Source of the DNA: Zymomonas sp.
GTDB taxonomy: Bacteria; Pseudomonadota; Alphaproteobacteria; Sphingomonadales; Sphingomonadaceae
DNA: 5,640 nt
NCBI RefSeq assembly: GCF_020216885.1
Contig: NZ_JAIWON010000166.1
Span: forward strand, 1-5,640
Reading direction: 5' to 3'
Positions 1 through 5,640 of this stretch are shown here, one piece after another. The translations under genes and the position numbers were made by a program. The notes under the pieces are model-generated. The model searched no databases, was not told the origin of the DNA, and saw nothing but the letters and a program-made list of their open reading frames with translations. Numbering within the stretch: position 1 is the first letter of the stretch; every line of letters starts with the position of its first letter.

Positions 1-1221
1 ATCAAAAGCCATACATTGTCTCGGCTAGATGAATATCTGCTGGAATTTGAAAAGAACGCCACCGCCAACGGGGTGCATGTCCATTGGGCATTGGATGCCG
101 AAGAACATAACAAAATCGTCCTAGACATTCTGAATAGCCATCAAGCCAAACGCTTCATCAAAAGCAAATCCATGCTGACCGAAGAATGTGGTCTGCGGGA
201 TTATCTCAAAAAAGCGGATATCGAAGTTGTTGAGACTGATCTTGGCGAACGGATTCAACAGCTCGATAACGAAGATCCAAGCCATGTTGTTGTTCCGGCA
301 GTGCATAAACTCTGCGAAGATGTCGCACAGGTCTTTCACAAAAGCTATGGCTCGGATGAACACAATGCCGATGCCCATTATCTCGCTGAATGCCAAAGGG
401 AAGCGACACGCCCGCTCATCCTCTCGGCAGATGCAGGCATGACCGGTTGCAACTATGCGGTCGCTGAAACAGGCAGCATTGTGGTTTGCACCAATGAAGG
501 CAACGCCGATCTTTCGGCGAATGTCCCGCCAATACATATCGCTTCTGTCGGGATTGAAAAGGTAATCCCCCGCCTTGAAGATGTGCCGGTTTTTGTCCGG
601 CTGTTATCACGCAGTGCTTTGGGATCACCGATTACGCAATATACCTCACATTTCCGCGCGCCGAGAAAAGGCGGCGAAATGCATATTATTCTTGTTGATA
701 ATGGCCGTTCGGAAAGACTGAAAAACGAAACATTCCGCCATTCACTGAAATGTATTCGCTGCGGCGCTTGCATGAATACCTGTCCGGTTTTCCGCCGCTC
801 TGGAGGTCTCAGCTATGGGGCTACCTATGCAGGGCCCATTGGCCTAATTATCGACCCGACCTATAATGTGCATAAATATAGCCGCCTGCCTTTTTCTTCG
901 ACCTTGAATGGCAGCTGCGCCAATGTCTGTCCGGTCAAAATCAATATTCATGAACAGATTGCCTCTTGGCGGCAATTTATTTCAGAAAATCACGAATTGC
1001 CTTTTGTAAAAAAGGCCATGATGAAATCAGCTGGAGCCTTACTCTCCAGTCCAAAACTCTATCGCAAAGCCCTACCGATTACGAACAGCATCCTTAGGCA
1101 TTTGCCGCATTTTGCGATTTATAACCGCTTGAACCGTTGGACAACCGGACGGGAAATGCCGGAGGTAAAACGCGAAACCTTCTATCAGTGGTATCAGAAA
1201 AACAGAGGGAAAAAAGCATGA
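1..1221 (+). CDS. lutB: Lactate utilisation iron-sulfur protein LutB (LldF family), 5'-truncated by window edge
   Basis: Electron-transfer subunit of the LutABC complex, which oxidises L-lactate to pyruvate in the cytoplasm. The frame is open from base 1 (406 residues visible); the family is about 460-480 residues, so the start lies upstream. The TTG at 16 is internal, because residues before it already fit the family. Numbering from the first visible codon, a LUD domain fills roughly residues 20-240, with the hallmark GCNYAVAETGS at 149-159. A ferredoxin-like motif CIRCGACMNTCP follows (Cys 251, 254, 257, 261), then a LutB C-terminal tail ending in a WYQKNRG segment. The second cluster motif reads SSTLNGSCANVCP and keeps only Cys306 and Cys310; Ser300 and Asn303 stand where E. 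coli YkgF, as I recall it, has cysteines. The stop overlaps the lutC start by 4 bp. lutA is expected upstream. Confidence 0.93.
   Translation: MKSHTLSRLDEYLLEFEKNATANGVHVHWALDAEEHNKIVLDILNSHQAKRFIKSKSMLTEECGLRDYLKKADIEVVETDLGERIQQLDNEDPSHVVVPAVHKLCEDVAQVFHKSYGSDEHNADAHYLAECQREATRPLILSADAGMTGCNYAVAETGSIVVCTNEGNADLSANVPPIHIASVGIEKVIPRLEDVPVFVRLLSRSALGSPITQYTSHFRAPRKGGEMHIILVDNGRSERLKNETFRHSLKCIRCGACMNTCPVFRRSGGLSYGATYAGPIGLIIDPTYNVHKYSRLPFSSTLNGSCANVCPVKINIHEQIASWRQFISENHELPFVKKAMMKSAGALLSSPKLYRKALPITNSILRHLPHFAIYNRLNRWTTGREMPEVKRETFYQWYQKNRGKKA
1205..1210 (+). promoter_or_regulatory. Ribosome binding site of lutC
   Basis: GAGGGA lies 7 nt before the ATG at 1218, inside the last codons of lutB. 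It fixes the lutC start at 1218 and rules out the open frame extending back to 1137, which would give 27 extra residues translated from lutB sequence. Confidence 0.75.
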
Positions 1222-1814
1222 CCAGCCGTCAACGCATTCTCGACAACATCGCGATTGCCCGCCATGATGCTGAACATCCTCTACCCAAAGTGCCGCTTTT
1301 CGATGATAAAGCGGCGACAACCGATCTGATCAGTCAATTCACCCAAGCGGTCATCAATATGGGCGGCGAGGTCGCCGCAGTCGAAGGGCAAACATTGGCA
1401 GAATTAGTTGATGAAAAGACTAAAGACGCAAAAATCATCTGCTCCCATGTCGAAGAGATAAAGGGCAATTTCCCGTTAACCCCCGACACGCAACCGACAG
1501 ATTTGAAAGATGTTGACTTCGGCATTGTCCGAGCCTCTTTCGCGGTCGCAGAAACGGGTTCTCTTTGCCTGACAGACAGCAATTTTGGCATCAATACATT
1601 GGGCTATCTACCGCAACATCTAATTGTTTTGGTCGATCCGGCTGATATCCTGTTCAACCTGCATAATGCCTATCAACGGCCAGAATGGCGCGAACATGGC
1701 TATGCTGTTTTCCACACAGGGCCTTCCGCCACGGCCGATATTGAAGGCATTCTTATTCACGGCGCACAAGGTGTCCGCTCACTTTTGGTCATTTTGCAGC
1801 CGCGCCAAGCGTAA
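1218..1814 (+). CDS. lutC: Lactate utilisation protein LutC (LUD domain, LldG family)
   Basis: Third subunit of the LutABC lactate oxidation complex; 198 residues, normal for the family (about 190-240). A single LUD domain covers most of the protein. It shows FAVAETGSL at 108-116 and the strongly conserved C-terminal signature HTGPSATADIEG at 166-177, followed by ILIHGAQGVRSL. There are no cysteine clusters, signal peptide or membrane segment. The ATG at 1218 is chosen because it has a good ribosome binding site and an ATGA overlap with the lutB stop, which points to translational coupling and a shared transcript. The sequence is closer, as I remember them, to the LutC type common in Bacteroidetes and some proteobacteria than to E. 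coli YkgG. The exact biochemical role of LutC is not settled in the literature I know. Confidence 0.93.
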   Translation: MTSRQRILDNIAIARHDAEHPLPKVPLFDDKAATTDLISQFTQAVINMGGEVAAVEGQTLAELVDEKTKDAKIICSHVEEIKGNFPLTPDTQPTDLKDVDFGIVRASFAVAETGSLCLTDSNFGINTLGYLPQHLIVLVDPADILFNLHNAYQRPEWREHGYAVFHTGPSATADIEGILIHGAQGVRSLLVILQPRQA

Positions 1815-1818
1815 TTTC

Positions 1819-1864
1819 TTATCCGTCTCTCTTCCCAGATTAGAGACGGGTAAAATCAATTTTT
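1819..1864 (+). terminator. Possible intrinsic terminator of the lut operon
   Basis: Four bases after the lutC stop, 1819-1830 pairs with 1842-1853 (12 bp, core CCGTCTCT/AGAGACGG, one U-G wobble) around an 11-nt loop. A run of five T (1860-1864) follows, but six bases after the stem, so termination may be weak or the hairpin may mainly protect the 3' end. The position right after the stop and before a convergent operon supports the call. Confidence 0.55.
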
Positions 1865-1924
1865 CTAACCAGATCAAAAGGCGGAAAAAATCTTTATCCC
1901 CGTAAGCTGAAAGGCTTTAACCTC

Positions 1925-1981
1925 AAAAAAATACCCTATCAAAAGAAGGCCTTTCAACCCAAAAGGCTTTCCTTTGATAGG
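1925..1981 (-). terminator. Strong intrinsic terminator of the rpe/heparinase operon
   Basis: Read on the minus strand, 1981-1962 pairs with 1954-1935: a 20-position stem with 18 Watson-Crick pairs, one G-U wobble and one A-C mismatch, closing a 7-nt loop (1961-1955). It is followed, after three bases (GTA), by seven consecutive T (complement of the A run 1931-1925). It sits 84 bp beyond the heparinase-like gene's stop codon. Read on the plus strand the hairpin has no T tract, so it acts in one direction only. The 1982-2064 stretch between this hairpin and the gene shows nothing I can name. Confidence 0.88.
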
Positions 1982-2064
1982 ACATTAAAACAGGGCGAAA
2001 GATACCCCGTCATTCAGGCTATATGGAGATAGGCTTCAATCAAACCATCCTAAAAAAGCTGAAT

Positions 2065-3831
2065 TTATCCTGCTCTTTTTAACACCCAATCAACATTACA
2101 TCCTCCGGCAGGGGTTAAACCGGATATCGTAATCTGATTAGTCAAACGCGGCCAACCTGTCGGGTCAATCCAGATACTGGGTTCGCAACCCAACTTCCCG
2201 CCACGGCAACGGAATTGCCACAAGGCACCCCGTTCAATCCGCAACAAAGCCCCCATACCATCAGCCGTATTAGTCACCTCTACCCAAGGGGCGAGATGGA
2301 AACGCAGGATAAAGGGCATTTCGCTGGCTCTTCTTCGCCCCGCAGGCAACAGAATATCCTCACCCCGTAATTCCCAACCATTGGCTGATAAGGCCAACTT
2401 CCGGCGATGAATAAAACCGAAACGCCGCATATAGCCGTCATGACTAGCTTCTAACAGACTACCATTTTGACCTTCATGGCGATCCAGCTCGACTTCACTG
2501 ACACCTCGCCCCAGACTGCCATCTTCCATCAAAGCGGTCGAATTGCTGTCTTTCAGGACAAGGGTTGAATGGGCGGCAGTTGCTCGCAATAACTGGCTTA
2601 ATTCCGGCGGCAAGGCTTCGCTATTATCGCCTTGGTCAAGATCACTTCCCAAAACGCCGCCGCAATTGACAATCAAGCGGTCTGCCCCATCCGACATTTC
2701 AAAAGCCAAGGTCGAGGCCGAAGCCAATCCCGCACGATGAATAACCGGCGGGGGCGCTGTATCAATTACCAAAGTCGTCTGACCATGGCTTAAGCGTTGA
2801 TAGCCCCATTCACCGGCACGACTTAACGGACGGCTACGGATACCGGCAGCATAGATAGCGGCATCGACCCGCTTTTTATCAACCGGAACACCCCCTTGGA
2901 AACTGGCAAGCCCGCCATCCCCCAAGGTCACACCCAATAAAGCCCTGACGGCACGTGCCATCATACGGGTAATCATGGTATTGGGCTGCATATCGCGGGA
3001 ATGATACACGGCCAACAACATCGCACTATATTCAACCAACTCAAGCTGGTCATAGGGGGTGCGGCTGATGATACCACCATCTTCAAAAAGGCAACGGTTC
3101 AAAGCCTTTAACAACCCTTGCTCATGCCGCTGTAGAAAGGTTTTTTCATCCGGCAATAACAAGGTGGCCGCCACCAATCCCATCCATGAAATGGCACGGT
3201 TAAGGCCATTTGGCATTTTATCAGCACTGCGGGACAGATGTCGTCCCCCACGGGCAAGGCTGTTTAATAATTTCGAGCGATAAACCAGATCGGTCGAAGA
3301 TAAAATAAGTGGCGCATAAGCGCCCCAAAATAAAATCCTACGCCCCCAAATATCGGGTTGCCATGCTTTATCATCAATTTCATCAGCATGGACTTCAAGC
3401 CAATTGCGGGTCAGTTTTTCCGCAATTTTGGCAACTTCCTGACGGTTGCCCGCTTCTGCCAAATCGCGCAGCCAGATAAAGCTATGCAAATAATCTGTAA
3501 ATTCAGGCGACACGCCTGTGACAGGAAAGAGAGGATGATCCAGCTTAACTTTTTCATGGAAAAAGCGGATTTCTCCATGACGGATAGCCTTACCGGCCTC
3601 GGCATTACCAGAAAAAGGATCGCGTGGCACAGCCATCAACCGCAAAGGCGGCCGTCCCCGCAAACGCAGGGCATAGAAAGGGGTGTGCCATGACAAGCGG
3701 CTCAAACGGTTAACAATCCGTTCGGTTAAAGAAGGCTGCTTGTCACTATTGACACGGATCAACCATTTACCGGGTTTCGGCTCGCCGGAGTTTTCATCTC
3801 CGTTAAGATCGGGATCTCCCTTTTCTCTCAT
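2065..3831 (-). CDS. Heparinase II/III family protein (uncharacterised alphaproteobacterial type)
   Basis: A 588-residue protein of the heparinase II/III-like family (Pfam Hepar_II_III in the C-terminal half). The family architecture is an N-terminal alpha-helical toroid (here roughly 90-350) followed by a beta-sandwich domain (roughly 350-580). Visible conserved blocks are DGGIISRTP (251-259), DGGLASFQGG (305-314), ATAAHSTLVL (417-426), SHDGYMRRFGFIH (463-475), RGED (489-492) and ILRFHLAP (508-515). Candidate catalytic or metal residues are His421, His464, Tyr467, His475 and His512, but which act is inference. The first ~22 residues are polar and charged with no signal peptide, unlike secreted polysaccharide lyases, so the protein is probably cytoplasmic or exported by another route. 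The ATG overlaps the rpe stop (ATGA, 3828-3831); the only Shine-Dalgarno-like AGGA is 13 nt away, so translation probably depends on coupling to rpe. Substrate unknown; the name describes the fold, not proven heparin cleavage. Confidence 0.88.
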   Translation of the reverse strand: MREKGDPDLNGDENSGEPKPGKWLIRVNSDKQPSLTERIVNRLSRLSWHTPFYALRLRGRPPLRLMAVPRDPFSGNAEAGKAIRHGEIRFFHEKVKLDHPLFPVTGVSPEFTDYLHSFIWLRDLAEAGNRQEVAKIAEKLTRNWLEVHADEIDDKAWQPDIWGRRILFWGAYAPLILSSTDLVYRSKLLNSLARGGRHLSRSADKMPNGLNRAISWMGLVAATLLLPDEKTFLQRHEQGLLKALNRCLFEDGGIISRTPYDQLELVEYSAMLLAVYHSRDMQPNTMITRMMARAVRALLGVTLGDGGLASFQGGVPVDKKRVDAAIYAAGIRSRPLSRAGEWGYQRLSHGQTTLVIDTAPPPVIHRAGLASASTLAFEMSDGADRLIVNCGGVLGSDLDQGDNSEALPPELSQLLRATAAHSTLVLKDSNSTALMEDGSLGRGVSEVELDRHEGQNGSLLEASHDGYMRRFGFIHRRKLALSANGWELRGEDILLPAGRRRASEMPFILRFHLAPWVEVTNTADGMGALLRIERGALWQFRCRGGKLGCEPSIWIDPTGWPRLTNQITISGLTPAGGCNVDWVLKRAG

Positions 3832-4490
3832 GATTTACGCAATATCCTGATATTATCGGTGTAACATGTTGCGCCGCCTTTAAAGCTGGCCGTTCCCGCG
3901 ACCAAAACATCGGCACCGGCTTCGACGGCAAGCGGTGCAGTCGTGGCATCAATTCCGCCATCCACTTCCAAGCGAATATCCCGCCCAGAGGCTGTAATTC
4001 TTTGACGGATATCTTTAATCTTTTCTAATTGGGTTTTGATAAATTTTTGGCCGCCAAAACCGGGGTTAACGCTCATCACCATAATCAGATCAAGATCATC
4101 CATCAGATAATCAAGCCAGCTTAAAGGCGTTGCCGGATTAAAGACCAGACCCGCTTTTTTGCCTAATGATTTGATATGCTGAATAGTGCGATGGGGATGC
4201 GCGCCCGCTTCGGGATGGAAACTGATAATATCGGCACCCGCGTCGGAAAAAGCCTCAATATATTGATCGACAGGCGCAATCATCAAATGAACATCAAAAG
4301 GCTTTTGGCTATAGGGACGCAAAGCCTTCACAACCATGGAGCCTATGGTGATATTCGGCACGAAATGGCCATCCATCACATCAATATGGATCCAATCAGC
4401 ACCGGCCTGATCTATCGCCGCGACTTCATCTCCCAAATGGGCAAAATCCGCCGAAAGGATAGAAGGCGCAATCAGGGGTAATTTACTCAT
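3828..4490 (-). CDS. rpe: Ribulose-phosphate 3-epimerase
   Basis: Interconverts D-ribulose 5-phosphate and D-xylulose 5-phosphate in the pentose phosphate pathway; cytoplasmic. The protein has 220 residues, the usual size for this TIM-barrel family, and looks complete. Expected landmarks are all present: IAPSILSADF (7-16), HIDVMDGHFVPN (35-46), DVHLMI (66-71), the phosphate and lid region MSVNPGFGGQ (139-148), and LEVDGG (174-179). Metal and catalytic residues His35, Asp37, His68 and Asp177 match those known in the family. The ATG at 4490 is chosen because family members start a few residues before IAPSILSADF; a TTG at 4520 would add ten atypical residues and starts inside a terminator T tract. 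No good Shine-Dalgarno is visible before the ATG. It is preceded by a hairpin leader and overlaps the heparinase-like gene downstream by 4 bp. Confidence 0.97.
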   Translation of the reverse strand: MSKLPLIAPSILSADFAHLGDEVAAIDQAGADWIHIDVMDGHFVPNITIGSMVVKALRPYSQKPFDVHLMIAPVDQYIEAFSDAGADIISFHPEAGAHPHRTIQHIKSLGKKAGLVFNPATPLSWLDYLMDDLDLIMVMSVNPGFGGQKFIKTQLEKIKDIRQRITASGRDIRLEVDGGIDATTAPLAVEAGADVLVAGTASFKGGATCYTDNIRILRKS

Positions 4491-4518
4491 AAAATATAGC
4501 CAGACAGAATATAGAGAC

Positions 4519-4560
4519 AAAAACTTTTAAGGCCGCCTTCTGGGACAAAAGCGACCTTAA
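4519..4560 (-). terminator. Intrinsic terminator between rsmB and rpe, or attenuator in the rpe leader
   Basis: On the minus strand 4560-4547 pairs with 4540-4527: an unbroken 14-bp stem (11 Watson-Crick, three G-U) with a 6-nt loop (4546-4541). Three bases later comes a run of five T (complement of 4523-4519). This is the standard intrinsic terminator layout. It lies about 80 bp after the rsmB stop, but its T tract ends only 28 nt before the rpe ATG. It could simply end rsmB transcripts, with rpe using another promoter. It could instead lie inside the rpe 5' leader and act as an attenuator if the -10 box at 4605-4610 drives rpe. Confidence 0.75.
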
Positions 4561-4596
4561 GTCTTTACCGTATCTTGAAATGACGAACCAGTAGGC

Positions 4597-4636
4597 TTCA
4601 GACTATTATAAATCCATTTGGAAAAAATAGCCTGAA
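4597..4636. repeat. Inverted repeat overlapping the putative rpe promoter
   Basis: The arms 4597-4607 (TTCAGACTATT) and 4626-4636 (AATAGCCTGAA) are complementary at 10 of 11 positions; in minus-strand RNA the odd pair is a G-U wobble. They are 18 bp apart, and a small TCCA/TGGA dyad sits in between. One arm overlaps the TATAAT at 4605-4610. No T tract follows on the minus strand, so it is not a normal terminator. It could be a regulator-binding dyad or a hairpin at the rsmB mRNA 3' end. Confidence 0.5.
4605..4610 (-). promoter_or_regulatory. Candidate -10 box for rpe
   Basis: A perfect TATAAT on the minus strand, between rsmB and rpe. It would place a transcript start near 4598 and leave a leader of about 107 nt before the rpe ATG. 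No convincing -35 hexamer lies 16-18 bp upstream; the TTGAAT further up is 25 bp away, which is too far. The region is AT-rich, so a chance match is possible. Confidence 0.4.
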
Positions 4637-4641
4637 TTCAA

Positions 4642-5640
4642 TCATTTTGCTTCTTTTTCGTCATACCGTGTAAAATACGCTATAAAAAAGCCGTCATTTC
4701 CGCCTTTTTCGGCCAGATTTTCTGGCAAAATCCGAAGCCACCCTTCTTTGGAAGGGGACAAACCGGCAGGCAGGCTCTCTTTTTTCAAAGAATCAATCCG
4801 GTAATCAGAATGATGCGCTAAAAAGTCGCGAATAACCGCTTCGCCTTCTTCCGGCTCCAAAGAGCAGACAGCATAGACGAGCTTTCCGCCTTTTTTGACC
4901 CATTGCGATGCACGGTGAAGCAGCTTTTTCTGCTGTTCGGCCATATCGGTAATGATACGCGAACTAACCCGATACAACACATCAGGATGACGGCGAAAAA
5001 TCCCGCTAGCGGAACAAGGCGCATCCAGCAAAATCGCATCAACAGCTTCTTTTGGGGTATAATCAGCCAGATCGGCCGTCACCACTTCCGCAGACAAGCC
5101 CATGCGTTTCAGATTGTCATGCAATCGGGTCAATCTTTTGGCCGCGATATCGACAGCCGTAACCTGCCACCCTTGTGAGGCTAACTGCATAGTCTTGCCA
5201 CCGGGAGCCGCGCAAAGATCAAGAATTTTGCGGTTATCGCCTTGGCCTAATAATCGAGCCGCCAACGAGGCAGAAATATCCTGCACCCACCACGCCCCTT
5301 CCTGATAGCCTTCTAATTCACCAATCGGGGGATGCCCTTCGGGAAGACGGATATGCCCTTCAAACAAGCTTTTACCGGATAATTTTTCCTGCCAAAGAGC
5401 GGTATCTTCAGGATTTTTCAAGGTCCAATCAACCGGCGGCTGTTCTGCCAAAGCCCGACTAGCGGCGGCCAACATCGGCTCACCCCAGGCTTTTTCCCAA
5501 CGATAGGCGGTTTCATCGGGCAAAGTCGGATATTCCGGCAAAGCCACGCCTTCCCGTCTATCAAGGCTACCGTAAACGCCATGAACCAGACGACGAGGGC
5601 CCCCATCTACCAAAGGCAGAACTGTCGCAATCGCCACATG
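4642..5640 (-). CDS. rsmB: 16S rRNA (cytosine-967-C5)-methyltransferase RsmB, N-terminus beyond window
   Basis: Uses S-adenosylmethionine to methylate C967 (E. coli numbering) of 16S rRNA during small-subunit assembly. 332 residues are visible; the frame stays open to the last base, and the family is roughly 390-430 residues, so the start and most of the N-terminal NusB-like RNA-binding domain are missing. The GTG at 5637 is internal. Numbering from the first visible codon, the visible part starts near the end of the NusB-like domain (IATVLPLVDGGPRRLVHGVYGSL). The methyltransferase domain follows, with SAM-binding motif I LDLCAAPGGKT (140-150), motif IV DAPCSASG (206-213, Cys209 for product release) and motif VI VYAVCS (255-260, Cys259 the expected nucleophile). 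Both catalytic cysteines of the RNA m5C family are present, so the enzyme should be active. The ending EKEAK is followed by the 151-bp gap before rpe. Confidence 0.95.
   Translation of the reverse strand, partial: HVAIATVLPLVDGGPRRLVHGVYGSLDRREGVALPEYPTLPDETAYRWEKAWGEPMLAAASRALAEQPPVDWTLKNPEDTALWQEKLSGKSLFEGHIRLPEGHPPIGELEGYQEGAWWVQDISASLAARLLGQGDNRKILDLCAAPGGKTMQLASQGWQVTAVDIAAKRLTRLHDNLKRMGLSAEVVTADLADYTPKEAVDAILLDAPCSASGIFRRHPDVLYRVSSRIITDMAEQQKKLLHRASQWVKKGGKLVYAVCSLEPEEGEAVIRDFLAHHSDYRIDSLKKESLPAGLSPSKEGWLRILPENLAEKGGNDGFFIAYFTRYDEKEAK

Noticed and set aside
121..537. Long open frame antisense to lutB (138 codons)
   Set aside because: It is a shadow of a well-supported gene; no recognisable protein motif and no start signal.
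16..1221. lutB starting at the TTG at position 16
   Set aside because: Codons before it are in frame and fit the LutB family; the visible protein lacks the usual N-terminal part, so the gene starts outside the window.
1624..1905. Open frame of 93 codons across the end of lutC and the intergenic gap
   Set aside because: It overlaps lutC out of frame, reads through the candidate terminator hairpin, and resembles no known protein.
1908..1970. Repeated AAAGGCTTT (1910-1918 and 1962-1970) and an alternative pairing of 1908-1915 with 1949-1956
   Set aside because: The match is short and AT-rich, and on the minus strand the second partner is made only after the strong terminator has formed; chance or terminator by-product is the simpler reading.
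3358..3693. Open frame of 111 codons antisense to the heparinase-like gene
   Set aside because: It lies fully opposite conserved coding sequence and has no sign of independent coding.
4491..4520. Alternative TTG start of rpe at 4520
   Set aside because: It adds ten residues not typical of Rpe, has no ribosome binding site, and begins in the T tract of the hairpin at 4519-4560.
4633..4640. Palindrome TGAATTCA just after rsmB
   Set aside because: An 8-bp palindrome is expected by chance at this scale and has no partner site or promoter spacing to support an operator.

Overview
The window looks like part of a low-GC sphingomonad chromosome, most likely Zymomonas or a close relative. This is inferred, not searched. 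The RsmB and heparinase-family proteins read like their sphingomonad counterparts from memory, but the DNA is visibly AT-richer than most members of that group, with many poly-A/T stretches between genes. There is no mobile element, CRISPR array, tRNA or rRNA.

Left part (1-1814, + strand): the 3' end of a lactate-utilisation operon. lutB (start lies before the window) overlaps lutC by 4 bp (ATGA). With LutA, presumably upstream, these form the LutABC (LldEFG) type of non-flavin L-lactate oxidation complex. The LutB here has a reduced second iron-sulfur motif.

Middle (1815-2064): a convergent intergenic gap of 250 bp. It holds a weak hairpin just after lutC, and a very strong intrinsic terminator facing the other way that ends the minus-strand operon. 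I see nothing firm in 1982-2064.

Right part (2065-5640, - strand), in transcription order: rsmB (start lies beyond the window), a 151-bp gap with a terminator-like hairpin and a consensus -10 box, rpe, and a heparinase II/III-family gene that overlaps rpe by 4 bp (ATGA). RsmB methylates 16S rRNA and Rpe interconverts ribulose-5-P and xylulose-5-P. The heparinase-like protein is a conserved alphaproteobacterial protein of unknown substrate.

The window is mostly ordinary metabolism and translation genes. The points most worth a second look are the rpe leader, where a terminator sits only about 30 nt before the start codon and has a possible competing pairing, and the LutB that lacks two cluster-ligand cysteines.
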